From assembly GCA_003511125.1 (NCBI GenBank), contig DOJV01000005.1, positions 1 through 8,839 of the forward strand: 8,839 bases of DNA, read 5' to 3'. The notes under the pieces are model-generated. The model saw nothing but the letters and a program-made list of their open reading frames with translations. It did not search any database and was not told where the DNA came from. Of this stretch, positions 1 through 5,296 are shown piece by piece. This DNA is from Candidatus Uhrbacteria bacterium (GTDB lineage: Bacteria > Patescibacteriota > Patescibacteriia > UBA9934 > GWF2-40-263). A program made the translations under genes and the position numbers. Every line of letters begins with the position of its first letter. The first letter of the stretch is position 1.

Positions 1-421
1 TATTATATAGTTTTTGATATTCTTGACCTTGTTTTTTTACGTAATTAGATATTGTGTCTTCATTACCATGTTTACCAACCGTACTTGCAAAATAACCGTC
101 TGTCCAAAATTCTCCGCCCCACAATTGCTTTTTAACCTGCGGACAATGTCCAAAAACTTCTCGTACGGTTATACTTTTTATTATCGTGACTAATTTTGTT
201 ACGGAATAGGTAGGAATGCTTTGTACAAGAAAATGAATATGGTCTTTATCTGTACCTATTTCTAGAAAATGTATTTCATATCGTTTTTCAATCTCAAGAC
301 AAGTATTTTTTATAACTTGATCTACCTGCTCATCGACAACAGCCCGACGGTATTTCGCAGGAAACACGAAATGATATATCAAAACGGTGACATTATGACT
401 TTTGTGGATAAAAGTACTCAT
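1..421 (-). CDS. tnpA: IS200/IS605-family TnpA transposase (Y1_Tnp), 3' end cut off by the window edge
   Basis: This is a single-domain HUH-type transposase that moves IS200-like elements as single-stranded DNA. Reading from the minus-strand ATG at 421, 140 codons are visible. The early KYRRAVV motif (about residues 23-29), the metal-binding HUH pair in DHIHFLV (H61 and H63) and the catalytic tyrosine in NYVKKQG (Y127, with the helper Gln at 131) are all present and intact. Family members are usually about 140-160 residues, so only a short C-terminal tail is missing. An in-frame TAA just upstream fixes the start region, and no convincing SD precedes it. The reading frame is undamaged, so the element may be active. 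No tnpB is seen on the visible side. Family assignment is confident from the motifs; whether it moves is unknown. Confidence 0.93.
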   Translation of the reverse strand, partial: MSTFIHKSHNVTVLIYHFVFPAKYRRAVVDEQVDQVIKNTCLEIEKRYEIHFLEIGTDKDHIHFLVQSIPTYSVTKLVTIIKSITVREVFGHCPQVKKQLWGGEFWTDGYFASTVGKHGNEDTISNYVKKQGQEYQKLYN

Positions 422-476
422 GGTTCTATTTTATCACGCCGCAAGCGGCGGGGAATAAACCCCAAAGGGATTTAAC
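422..476 (-). mobile_element. Probable left end of the IS200-type element
   Basis: Between the tnpA start and position 476 lies a perfect 6-bp stem (437-442 with 445-450, CGCCGC/GCGGCG), next to a second weaker stem (GGGG at 450-453 with CCCC at 460-463). IS200-family ends carry subterminal hairpins recognised by TnpA, and this spacing upstream of the transposase fits a left end. The TTTAAC at 471-476 is a plausible boundary region. The exact cleavage site cannot be fixed without an empty site or a second copy. Confidence 0.5.
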
Positions 477-477
477 T

Positions 478-509
478 AGCGATCGAACGGCATGAGCCGG
501 TTGATCGCT
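478..509. repeat. Imperfect hairpin abutting the IS end
   Basis: AGCGATC (478-484) pairs with GATCGCT (503-509), and inner AAC/GTT and GGC/GCC steps extend the stem. T-rich sequence follows on the plus side. It may be a target-site hairpin or an old terminator beside which the IS sits. The rest of 510-570 shows no recognisable feature. Confidence 0.35.
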
Positions 510-570
510 TTTGCAATTTTTCCGTAGAGACCTTTTGAGTGTAGGCATTTTGATACAAAAAAGCAAATAT

Positions 571-602
571 AAAAACACCTCTGAAATTTCAGAGGTGTTT
601 TT
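571..602. terminator. Bidirectional intrinsic terminator after tRNA-Lys
   Basis: A perfect 32-nt palindrome (571-586 with 587-602) has a GC core, ACACCTCTG, and ends in A/T tracts on both sides. It lies about 50 nt downstream of the minus-strand tRNA-Lys, so its main job is probably to end that transcript. Confidence 0.85.
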
Positions 603-606
603 GGTA

Positions 607-658
607 CACCAGGCAGTTGCCTAGCAATCGTCGGTTGTTGCTGGGCAGTTGCTTGGTG
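607..658 (-). repeat. Long imperfect hairpin overlapping the tRNA-Lys 3' end
   Basis: Read on the minus strand, two 21-nt arms pair with 17 Watson-Crick pairs and only symmetric mismatches, around a 10-nt loop. The 5' arm begins with CACCA, which is the last acceptor base, discriminator and CCA of tRNA-Lys. The precursor could therefore fold with its 3' end locked in this trailer hairpin. Confidence 0.6.
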
Positions 659-730
659 CGCGCAGGGGGATTTGAACCCTCGACCAAGTGGTTAAGAGCC
701 ACCTGCTCTACCGGACTGAGCTATGCGCGC
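654..730 (-). tRNA. tRNA-Lys (anticodon CTT)
   Basis: On the minus strand this is a complete cloverleaf with acceptor GCGCGCA/TGCGCGC, a D arm GCTC...GAGC, an anticodon stem GGTGG/CCACT with loop CTCTTAA (anticodon CTT, reads AAG), a T arm with TTCAAAT, discriminator A and an encoded CCA. Its 5' end faces tRNA-Arg across 92 nt, and the two genes share the same acceptor stem. Confidence 0.95.
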
Positions 731-753
731 ATTTTTTTGGATTGACGCCAAAA

Positions 754-782
754 ATTGTGCCATACTCATTGACGAAAGTCAA
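754..782 (-). promoter_or_regulatory. Promoter of tRNA-Lys
   Basis: On the minus strand, TTGACT (777-782) lies 17 bp from CACAAT (754-759), which is preceded by an extended -10 TGn. Predicted transcription starts about 15 nt before the tRNA. It overlaps the tRNA-Arg promoter. Confidence 0.7.
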
Positions 783-797
783 GATTTTTGATATTCT
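769..797 (+). promoter_or_regulatory. Promoter of tRNA-Arg
   Basis: TTGACG (769-774) lies 17 bp from TATTCT (792-797), with an extended -10 TGA directly before it. The -35 box forms a palindrome, TTGAC-GAAA-GTCAA (769-782), with the -35 box of the divergent tRNA-Lys promoter. Confidence 0.75.
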
Positions 798-822
798 CTT
801 GTGGAAGAAAAAAAATAAAAAC

Positions 823-897
823 GCGCGCATAGCTCAACGGATAGAGCACTAGTCTTCGGAACTAGTGATGGGGGTTCGATTCCCTCTGCGCGCACCA
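823..897 (+). tRNA. tRNA-Arg (anticodon TCG)
   Basis: This is a complete cloverleaf with acceptor GCGCGCA/TGCGCGC, D arm GCTC...GAGC, anticodon stem CTAGT/ACTAG with loop CTTCGGA (anticodon TCG, reads CGA), T arm with TTCGATT, discriminator A and encoded CCA at 895-897. A terminator follows three bases later. Confidence 0.96.
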
Positions 898-899
898 CC

Positions 900-930
900 A
901 AAACCGCAATTTTTAAAAATTGCGGTTTTG
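900..930 (+). terminator. Intrinsic terminator of tRNA-Arg
   Basis: A perfect palindrome, 15 nt per arm (900-914 with 915-929), has an ACCGCAA core and a T tail. It starts right after the tRNA CCA. Confidence 0.9.
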
Positions 931-959
931 TTGTGTCCAAACGGTTTTCCACAAGCCTT

Positions 960-988
960 TTGACAAGAATTTAAAGCTCGGGTACAGT
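960..988 (+). promoter_or_regulatory. Promoter of the Phe leader transcript
   Basis: TTGACA (960-965) is followed after 17 bp by TACAGT (983-988). The predicted start, near 995, lies only about 8 nt before the leader ATG at 1003, so the leader would be nearly leaderless and has no SD. The -35 box is a perfect match; the -10 box is 4 of 6. Confidence 0.65.
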
Positions 989-1002
989 CAAAATACAAGC
1001 CT

Positions 1003-1068
1003 ATGAAATTAACCGCCAACAATTTTTTCTTCTTCTTTAGCCGGTCGGCGGTAGCCGGGCTTTGTTGA
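1003..1068 (+). CDS. Phe-rich leader peptide (21 aa) of an attenuator
   Basis: The ORF starts at an ATG just after the predicted transcription start, opens with MKLTANN, then runs five Phe codons in a row (TTT TTC TTC TTC TTT, 1024-1038), and ends with SRSAVAGLC and TGA. Consecutive codons for one amino acid in a short ORF ahead of a terminator are the hallmark of attenuator leader peptides, such as enterobacterial pheL and pheM. Its role would be to let the ribosome sense charged tRNA-Phe; the peptide itself probably has no function. The codons preceding the Phe run form RNA segment 1 of the switch, and the codons after it form segment 2. No SD is visible. Translation has not been shown; the case rests on the codon run and its exact fit to the RNA structure. 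Confidence 0.75.
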   Translation: MKLTANNFFFFFSRSAVAGLC

Positions 1069-1124
1069 AGTTAACTAAGTCCAGAACCGCCGACTGTTTC
1101 AGTTGGCGGTTCTTTTGTTTTGTT
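1011..1124 (+). promoter_or_regulatory. Four-segment Phe transcription attenuator
   Basis: Four segments were read by eye: 1 = ACCGCCAAC (1012-1020), 2 = GTCGGCGGT (1044-1052), 3 = ACCGCCGAC (1086-1094), 4 = GTTGGCGGT (1102-1110). Segments 2 and 3 are perfectly complementary. Segments 3 and 4 pair with one G-U and form a 13-bp hairpin (1083-1095 with 1101-1113) followed by a T-rich tail. Segments 1 and 2 pair at 8 of 9 positions, and 1 and 4 pair perfectly. A ribosome stalled on the Phe codons would cover segment 1, freeing 2 to pair with 3 (antiterminator). Fast translation, or none, leaves 3:4 (terminator). This is the E. coli pheST/trp logic, deduced here from sequence alone. Confidence 0.78.
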
Positions 1125-1143
1125 AAACTTTTCAAAATTTGGC

Positions 1144-1193
1144 AGTGGGCCTTTTTCTGCTCCGGAACGGTTCGGATCAGAAACCAGCCCACT
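1144..1193 (+). other. Structured 5'-UTR hairpin before the 64-aa ORF
   Basis: AGTGGGC (1144-1150) pairs with GCCCACT (1187-1193), TTTCTG (1154-1159) with CAGAAA (1178-1183) and TCCG (1161-1164) with CGGA (1173-1176), making one nested stem. It lies between the attenuator and an AAGAGG SD (1198-1203). It may stabilise the antiterminated mRNA; that role is inferred. Confidence 0.5.
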
Positions 1194-1212
1194 ATCCAAG
1201 AGGTTCTTTCAC

Positions 1213-1407
1213 ATGTGCGACCGTGCGCTCCCTACATCTCTCGATTTTCCCCACACTTTGGTCGTTGAGACTGTTGGTTCCTCCTGTTCTTCATCCACCG
1301 ATTTCGAGCAACCGATCATCAAGCGCCAAGCCGACCAAGCGTCGAGTTCTGACAACGGACCCGATTGGTCCAAGATTCTCCAAGATCTCCGCCTCTACGG
1401 TTTCTAG
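1213..1407 (+). CDS. Small hypothetical protein, 64 aa, under the Phe attenuator
   Basis: An ATG at 1213 follows an AAGAGG SD with 9-nt spacing and opens 64 codons ending in TAG, 21 nt before a strong terminator. The product begins MCDRALPTSLDF, is Ser-rich in the middle (SSCSSS and ASSSDN) and ends with an Asp-Trp-containing tail, WSKILQDLRLYGF. No signal peptide, membrane segment or known motif is visible. Codons are GC-richer than in the neighbouring amidotransferase and resemble those of the 5956-6918 operon. It is the first ORF behind the Phe attenuator and so its nearest candidate target. It could instead be chance coding in a noncoding RNA; the SD, the terminator and the position are the only support. 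Function unknown. Confidence 0.45.
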   Translation: MCDRALPTSLDFPHTLVVETVGSSCSSSTDFEQPIIKRQADQASSSDNGPDWSKILQDLRLYGF

Positions 1408-1428
1408 TTGCACTTTTCCTTCTACTTC

Positions 1429-1463
1429 GAGCGGTCGAGCCGTTCTCGACCGCTCTTTTTTTT
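1429..1463 (+). terminator. Intrinsic terminator just upstream of the amidotransferase
   Basis: A perfect 11-bp stem (GAGCGGTCGAG 1429-1439 with 1445-1455), loop CCGTT and eight T (1456-1463). It ends only 3 nt before the next ATG, so it may also control read-through into that gene. Confidence 0.9.
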
Positions 1464-1466
1464 ATT

Positions 1467-2174
1467 ATGACTGTTAAAAAAATTCTTTTCGTTCAATTTC
1501 GAAAAAAAGAATTAGTCGAACACGAATTCGATTGTGTTAAAAATAAAATAAAATCTCGAAACATAAAACTCGAGATTTATAACGCTTTTACCAAAGCTCC
1601 ACCGTTGAATATTTTAGAAAAATATGACGCTTTGATTTTTGGTGGTTGTGGCGAGTTTTTTGTTTCTAAAAATAATTATTCGCAGCAAGATAAAATTTTT
1701 AAATTGATTCAAAAAGCCGCCGAGAAAAATTTACCGATGCTCGGATTGTGTTTTGGCTTCCATTTGATCGGTCAAGCCTTGGGCGGAGAAGTTGTTCATG
1801 ATCCAAAAAACAAAGAAGTTGGCACTTATAAAATTGAACTTAAAAAAGCCGGTCAGAAAAATGTTTTGTTTAAGAATTTCCCCAAAACTTTTTTGGCTCA
1901 AGAGGGGCACAAAGATCGTTTGGTAAAACTTCCAAAAAACGGAATCAATCTAGCTTCGAGCCGCCGGTGTCGCTATCAGGCTTTTCAGATAAAAAATCAG
2001 CCGATTTTTGCTACTCAGTTTCATCCGGAACTTTCGGCTAAAGATGTTAAAACCAGATTGGATTTTTTTAAAGATATTTATTCGCCGGGCGGGGAATACC
2101 AACGGATTATTCGGCGGACAAAAGAAACACCGATCGCGGAAAAAGTTGTTCGGAATTTTATTGAGATAATTTAA
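1467..2174 (+). CDS. Class I glutamine amidotransferase-like protein
   Basis: The 235-aa product is a stand-alone class I glutaminase (GATase) domain, which releases ammonia from glutamine for a partner enzyme. The nucleophile elbow is LGLCFGFHLIG with Cys95, and the His-Glu of the triad lies in QFHPE (His186, Glu188), so all three catalytic residues are present. The order and spacing match GMP-synthase-type and related GATase domains, but no synthetase domain is fused. The ATG at 1467 was chosen because longer frames would have to read through the terminator at 1429-1463. There is no SD and no clear promoter between that terminator and the ATG, which is odd. A terminator follows the stop directly. 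The partner and substrate cannot be told: it could be the GuaA small subunit, an anthranilate-synthase-like glutaminase, or a gamma-glutamyl hydrolase-like protein. Confidence 0.88.
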   Translation: MTVKKILFVQFRKKELVEHEFDCVKNKIKSRNIKLEIYNAFTKAPPLNILEKYDALIFGGCGEFFVSKNNYSQQDKIFKLIQKAAEKNLPMLGLCFGFHLIGQALGGEVVHDPKNKEVGTYKIELKKAGQKNVLFKNFPKTFLAQEGHKDRLVKLPKNGINLASSRRCRYQAFQIKNQPIFATQFHPELSAKDVKTRLDFFKDIYSPGGEYQRIIRRTKETPIAEKVVRNFIEII

Positions 2175-2210
2175 AAAAACCACGAACACCACATGCCGTC
2201 GTGGTTTTTT
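2174..2210 (+). terminator. Intrinsic terminator of the amidotransferase gene
   Basis: AAAAAACCACGA (2174-2185) pairs with TCGTGGTTTTTT (2199-2210) around a 13-nt loop; the stem begins at the stop codon. Confidence 0.88.
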
Positions 2211-2225
2211 ATTAACAGAAAAAAC

Positions 2226-2243
2226 CGCCGGCTTTAGCCGGCG
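2226..2243. repeat. Hairpin at the left flank of the decayed IS200-type element
   Basis: A perfect 7-bp stem CGCCGGC/GCCGGCG with loop TTTA. It is probably a subterminal hairpin of the element carrying the pseudogene downstream; no direct repeats mark a border. Confidence 0.55.
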
Positions 2244-2303
2244 TGTGCGTTTAACGGCATCGCCCTTGTGTTAAAATAAAACCACCTTAGATCAGAAAGA
2301 GAG

Positions 2304-2738
2304 GTGATTTTATTTACGGCGAATCGAAGATTGTACCAACTCGACCATTGTACTTACTTCTGCCAATATCATCTTGTCTGGACTCCAAAATATCGAGGCA
2401 AGGTCTTGGCAGACAAGTATATTAAATCTAAACTGAAGCAACTGTTCAAGTCGATTGCAAAACGGAAAGGCTTTCAAATATAAAGCTGGCACATTGGGGA
2501 TGAACATATCCATCTAGTCATCCACATTCCACCCAAATACTCCGTGGCCTATGCTTTGCAAATTCTGAAAGGAAAATCTTCTTCCTGGATCAAGAAGAAG
2601 ACTAACAAATTGCCGCAAGGTACGCTTTGGGAACGAGGCTACTATGTCTCAACGGTTGGACTCGATGAGTATGCTGTTAAGAACTATGTTCTAAATCAGC
2701 AACACCACCAAGTTGAGATGCCGAAACTGCCATTTTAG
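2304..2738 (+). pseudogene. tnpA: IS200/IS605-family transposase, inactivated by an in-frame TAA
   Basis: One frame from about 2304 to the TAG at 2736-2738 encodes a full-length Y1 transposase of about 144 codons, broken once by TAA at 2481-2483. Before the stop it reads YHLVWTPKYRGKVL, the usual N-terminal motif. After it come GDEHIHLVIHIPP (the HUH pair), WERGYYVSTVG and the catalytic-Tyr helix NYVLNQQ. A single change such as GAA to TAA would explain the break. Thus the catalytic His pair and the Tyr lie on the far side of the stop. A GTG at 2304 is the most upstream start, but no convincing ATG exists and the original start may also be lost. It is not a copy of the transposase at 1-421: only the family motifs match. 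Almost certainly nonfunctional. Confidence 0.88.
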
Positions 2739-2752
2739 CCGTCGAAGACGGC
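2738..2752. repeat. Hairpin at the right flank of the decayed IS200-type element
   Basis: GCCGTC/GACGGC with a GAA loop begins at the last base of the pseudogene stop. It fits a right-end subterminal hairpin. Confidence 0.5.
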
Positions 2753-2762
2753 AAGATAAAAG

Positions 2763-2788
2763 CCGCCAGCATCACTGGCGGTCTTTTA
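2763..2788 (+). terminator. Hairpin with T-rich tail after the pseudogene
   Basis: CCGCCAG (2763-2769) pairs with CTGGCGG (2775-2781), loop CATCA, followed by TCTTTT. It works as an intrinsic terminator and may also be part of the IS right end. Confidence 0.65.
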
Positions 2789-2790
2789 CT

Positions 2791-2819
2791 TTGACACTTT
2801 TTGGGATTTCGGGCATTAT
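2791..2819 (+). promoter_or_regulatory. Promoter of the NYN-domain gene
   Basis: TTGACA (2791-2796), 17-bp spacer, CATTAT (2814-2819). Predicted start near 2826, giving a 5' UTR of about 20 nt. Confidence 0.65.
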
Positions 2820-2844
2820 TTAAGGGTAAAAATCAAACTTTTTT

Positions 2845-3483
2845 GTGAATCTTGGAGCTCAGGAAAAATTAAAATCAGTCGTCAAAGGTCGCGTCGCAAT
2901 TTTTATTGACGCGGCCAATTTGGAACACTCGGTCCAATCTTTTTTTGTTAATCCAAAAGATGTCCCAGAGAGTCATAAAAGTTTTTTTCCGGAACAATTA
3001 TGTTGGCGAGTTGATTATCAGAAATTCAAAGAATTTTTTCAGACAATTGGTGATCTAAAAGAAATTAGATTTTACTCGCCGGATTTTCAAACGGTATCAC
3101 ATCGAAATTTTTTTTGGTTTCTTGACAAAGCTCTGAAAATTAAAATGATTACTAAACCGTTAAAAGAATATTTTGATCATTCGGCAACTCATCCGCACCG
3201 AAAAGCGAATTTTGACGTCGAGATTGCTGTCGACGCGACGTTTTCCGTAAACAAATACGATACTTTTATTTTGTTTTCCGGGGATTGTGATTTCGAGTTT
3301 TTATTGAAATTTTTACGCGGCCAAAATAAGCAGGCGCTTGTTTTTTCTCGCTTCGGCCATGTAGCAAAAGAACTCCTTCCGGCCTGCAGTCATTACTTCG
3401 ATTTGGTTGATTTTAGGCACGATTTCATGCGAATCGCCCCAAAACAACAAAAGACCTCGCCTTTCGACGAGATCCGCGGTTGA
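2845..3483 (+). CDS. NYN-domain (LabA/DUF88-like) putative ribonuclease
   Basis: The 212-aa product has the PIN-like NYN fold: strand 1 with VAIFIDAANL (Asp22, Asn25), then NFDVEIAVDA (Asp124, Asp130) and SGDCDFEFLLKFL (Asp147, Asp149). These acidic residues form the expected metal-binding site, so it should be a metal-dependent RNA nuclease or RNA-processing factor; the target is unknown. The domain covers residues 16-190, and the last 20 or so residues are a polar tail. The start is a GTG with no SD, consistent with the short leader from the promoter at 2791-2819. It could begin a few codons later. No clear terminator follows; proS starts 73 nt downstream, so some read-through is possible. 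Family is confident, substrate is not. Confidence 0.9.
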   Translation: MNLGAQEKLKSVVKGRVAIFIDAANLEHSVQSFFVNPKDVPESHKSFFPEQLCWRVDYQKFKEFFQTIGDLKEIRFYSPDFQTVSHRNFFWFLDKALKIKMITKPLKEYFDHSATHPHRKANFDVEIAVDATFSVNKYDTFILFSGDCDFEFLLKFLRGQNKQALVFSRFGHVAKELLPACSHYFDLVDFRHDFMRIAPKQQKTSPFDEIRG

Positions 3484-3505
3484 TGACAGGCGACACTACT
3501 ATCGC

Positions 3506-3535
3506 TTGTATTTTCATGATACTATATCGTATAAT
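3506..3535 (+). promoter_or_regulatory. Probable proS promoter
   Basis: A perfect TATAAT (3530-3535) with a weak TTGTAT -35 (3506-3511) at 18 bp. Predicted start near 3542, about 15 nt before the proS ATG. Confidence 0.55.
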
Positions 3536-3556
3536 TCTGTCAAGATTTAAAAATCT

Positions 3557-5278
3557 ATGAAATATTCCAAACTTTTCGGAAAAACTACCTACGGCGAACA
3601 AAAGGGTTCGGAAATGATTAGCCATCAATTTTTGACTCGTGGGGGTTTTATTAAAGAAAGCGTGGCTGGTCGTTATTTTTTCTTGCCGCTCGGTTGGCGG
3701 GTTCACGAAAAAATTAAAGCGATTATTAAAGACGAAATGGACAAGGCTGGGGCTCAAGAAATGATCTCGCCGGTTTTGCATCCTTTGGAACTTTGGCAAG
3801 AAACCAATCGCACCAACACCACTGGTTTTGAACTCATGAAAGTCACTGATCGCCGTGGCGGCGAATTTGCTCTTGGTGGCACGGCCGAGGAAATGTTTGT
3901 CGACGTGGTTCGTAAATTTCAGGTCAGCTACAAAGATTTGCCGTTTAACATTTATCAATTCTCCACAAAATTTCGCGACGAGCTACGAGCTCGTGGCGGG
4001 CTTTTGCGCGTGCGTGAATTTGTCATGAAAGACGCTTACAGTTTTTCTCGCGACGAAGAAGAATTTAAAATCGAATATCAAAAAATGTGGCAGACTTATA
4101 CCGATATTTTTGAACGTTTGGGTTTGCAAACCATGGTTGTCGAATCTGACAACGGTTATATCGGCGGCGAATATTGTCACGAGTTTCAGGTCGAACATCC
4201 AGATGGTGAGGGTAAGTTTTTTGTTTCCGAAGACGGTTCTTATGTGGCCCACGAAGAAGTTGCCATCATGAAAAAAGTATCAATGAACGAGAGCGAGGAA
4301 GAGAAGCCTGTGGAAGAAGTCGACGCGCCTCGCGGAAATACTATCGAGGATGGTGTAAAACTTCATGGCTTGCCGGCTTGGCAACAAATGAAGAGTGTTA
4401 TGTATATCGACGAGCAAGGTCGGTATATTTTGGCAGTTATTCGTGGTGATTGGGGAGTTAACGAAATGAAACTTAGGCACCAGTCTGGTTCTATTGAATT
4501 ACGTCCAGCAACCGAGGAGGAAATTGTGGTTCTTGGAAGCACCGCCGGATTTATTTCGCCAGTAAATTTGAAAAACGAAAAACTTTTGATTGTGGCCGAT
4601 GATTCTTTGGTCGATATTAAAAACATGTACACCGGAGCGAACGCGGTTAATCGTGATTTGCTTAATGTTAATTACGGCCGCGATTGGCAAGCTGGTGTAG
4701 TTGGTGATATTGCTCAAGCTGTGGTTGGTGCCGAAGGCGTACGTGGTGGAAAGCTCGCGGAAAAGCAGGGAATTGAAGTGGGAAATATTTTTCAACTTGG
4801 TTATCATTACACCAAATTAATGAAGGACGCGGTTTATACCGATGTCGATGGTCAGACCAAACCTTACTACATGGGCTGTTACGGAATTGGACTCGGACGA
4901 ACCATGGCCACAATCGTCGAAAAGTTTCACGACGACAAAGGAATTGTTTGGCCGAAATCAGTGGCGCCTTATCAAGTTCATTTAATTTCTTTGAGCTCTA
5001 AAGATCCAGCCGTAGTCGAAAAAAATAATGCCGCCGCTCAGTCTCTCCATGACGAACTCGAAGCCGCCGGGGTCGAAGTTCTTTGGGACGACCGCGCCGA
5101 ATTTTCGGCTGGTGCCAAGTTTGCCGATGCTGACCTAATTGGTATTCCTTTGCGCCTAGTGATTTCAGAAAAAACTTTGAAAGAAAATTCCGTGGAATGG
5201 AAAGAACGCTCTGCGGAAAATTCTCAACTGGTTTTGCTTTCAGAAATTGTCACCTCAATTAAAAAATTCTTGGAATAA
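3557..5278 (+). CDS. proS: Prolyl-tRNA synthetase, bacterial type with editing insertion
   Basis: The 573-aa enzyme charges tRNA-Pro with proline in the cytoplasm. Class II motif 1 lies around residues 28-75 (TRGGFIKESVAGRY, then LPLG). Motif 2 is RDELRARGGLLRVREFVMK (140-158). Motif 3 is GCYGIGLGRTMATIVE (440-455) with its essential Arg. An insertion of about 160 residues between motifs 2 and 3 contains RGDWGVNEMKLRH and LRPATEEEI, the signature of the YbaK-like INS domain that edits misacylated Ala-tRNA-Pro. The C-terminal 100 residues form the anticodon-binding domain (APYQVHLI to the end). Length matches the ProS type-1 family. One variant is LGGTAEE (107-113), where many bacterial enzymes have THEE. 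No SD precedes the ATG. The lipoprotein gene follows after 18 nt, suggesting co-transcription. Confidence 0.97.
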   Translation: MKYSKLFGKTTYGEQKGSEMISHQFLTRGGFIKESVAGRYFFLPLGWRVHEKIKAIIKDEMDKAGAQEMISPVLHPLELWQETNRTNTTGFELMKVTDRRGGEFALGGTAEEMFVDVVRKFQVSYKDLPFNIYQFSTKFRDELRARGGLLRVREFVMKDAYSFSRDEEEFKIEYQKMWQTYTDIFERLGLQTMVVESDNGYIGGEYCHEFQVEHPDGEGKFFVSEDGSYVAHEEVAIMKKVSMNESEEEKPVEEVDAPRGNTIEDGVKLHGLPAWQQMKSVMYIDEQGRYILAVIRGDWGVNEMKLRHQSGSIELRPATEEEIVVLGSTAGFISPVNLKNEKLLIVADDSLVDIKNMYTGANAVNRDLLNVNYGRDWQAGVVGDIAQAVVGAEGVRGGKLAEKQGIEVGNIFQLGYHYTKLMKDAVYTDVDGQTKPYYMGCYGIGLGRTMATIVEKFHDDKGIVWPKSVAPYQVHLISLSSKDPAVVEKNNAAAQSLHDELEAAGVEVLWDDRAEFSAGAKFADADLIGIPLRLVISEKTLKENSVEWKERSAENSQLVLLSEIVTSIKKFLE

Positions 5279-5296
5279 AATTAAAAAAAGTCGTAT

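Noticed and set aside
1003..1124. T-box riboswitch
   Set aside because: No T-box consensus or specifier stem was seen; the Phe codons are in a translated leader, and the segments explain the switch without tRNA binding.
1365..1466. N-terminal extension of the amidotransferase back to 1365
   Set aside because: It would translate the perfect terminator hairpin and its T run, and the added residues show no GATase similarity; the ATG at 1467 begins with the expected first beta strand.
2304..2738. Transposase stop at 2481 read through by a recoded codon
   Set aside because: The codon is TAA, and other genes in the window use TAA as a normal stop; recoding is not supported.
3425..3958. 177-aa minus-strand ORF
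   Set aside because: It lies mostly antisense to proS, has no recognisable motif, no SD and no promoter; it is a shadow of the real gene.
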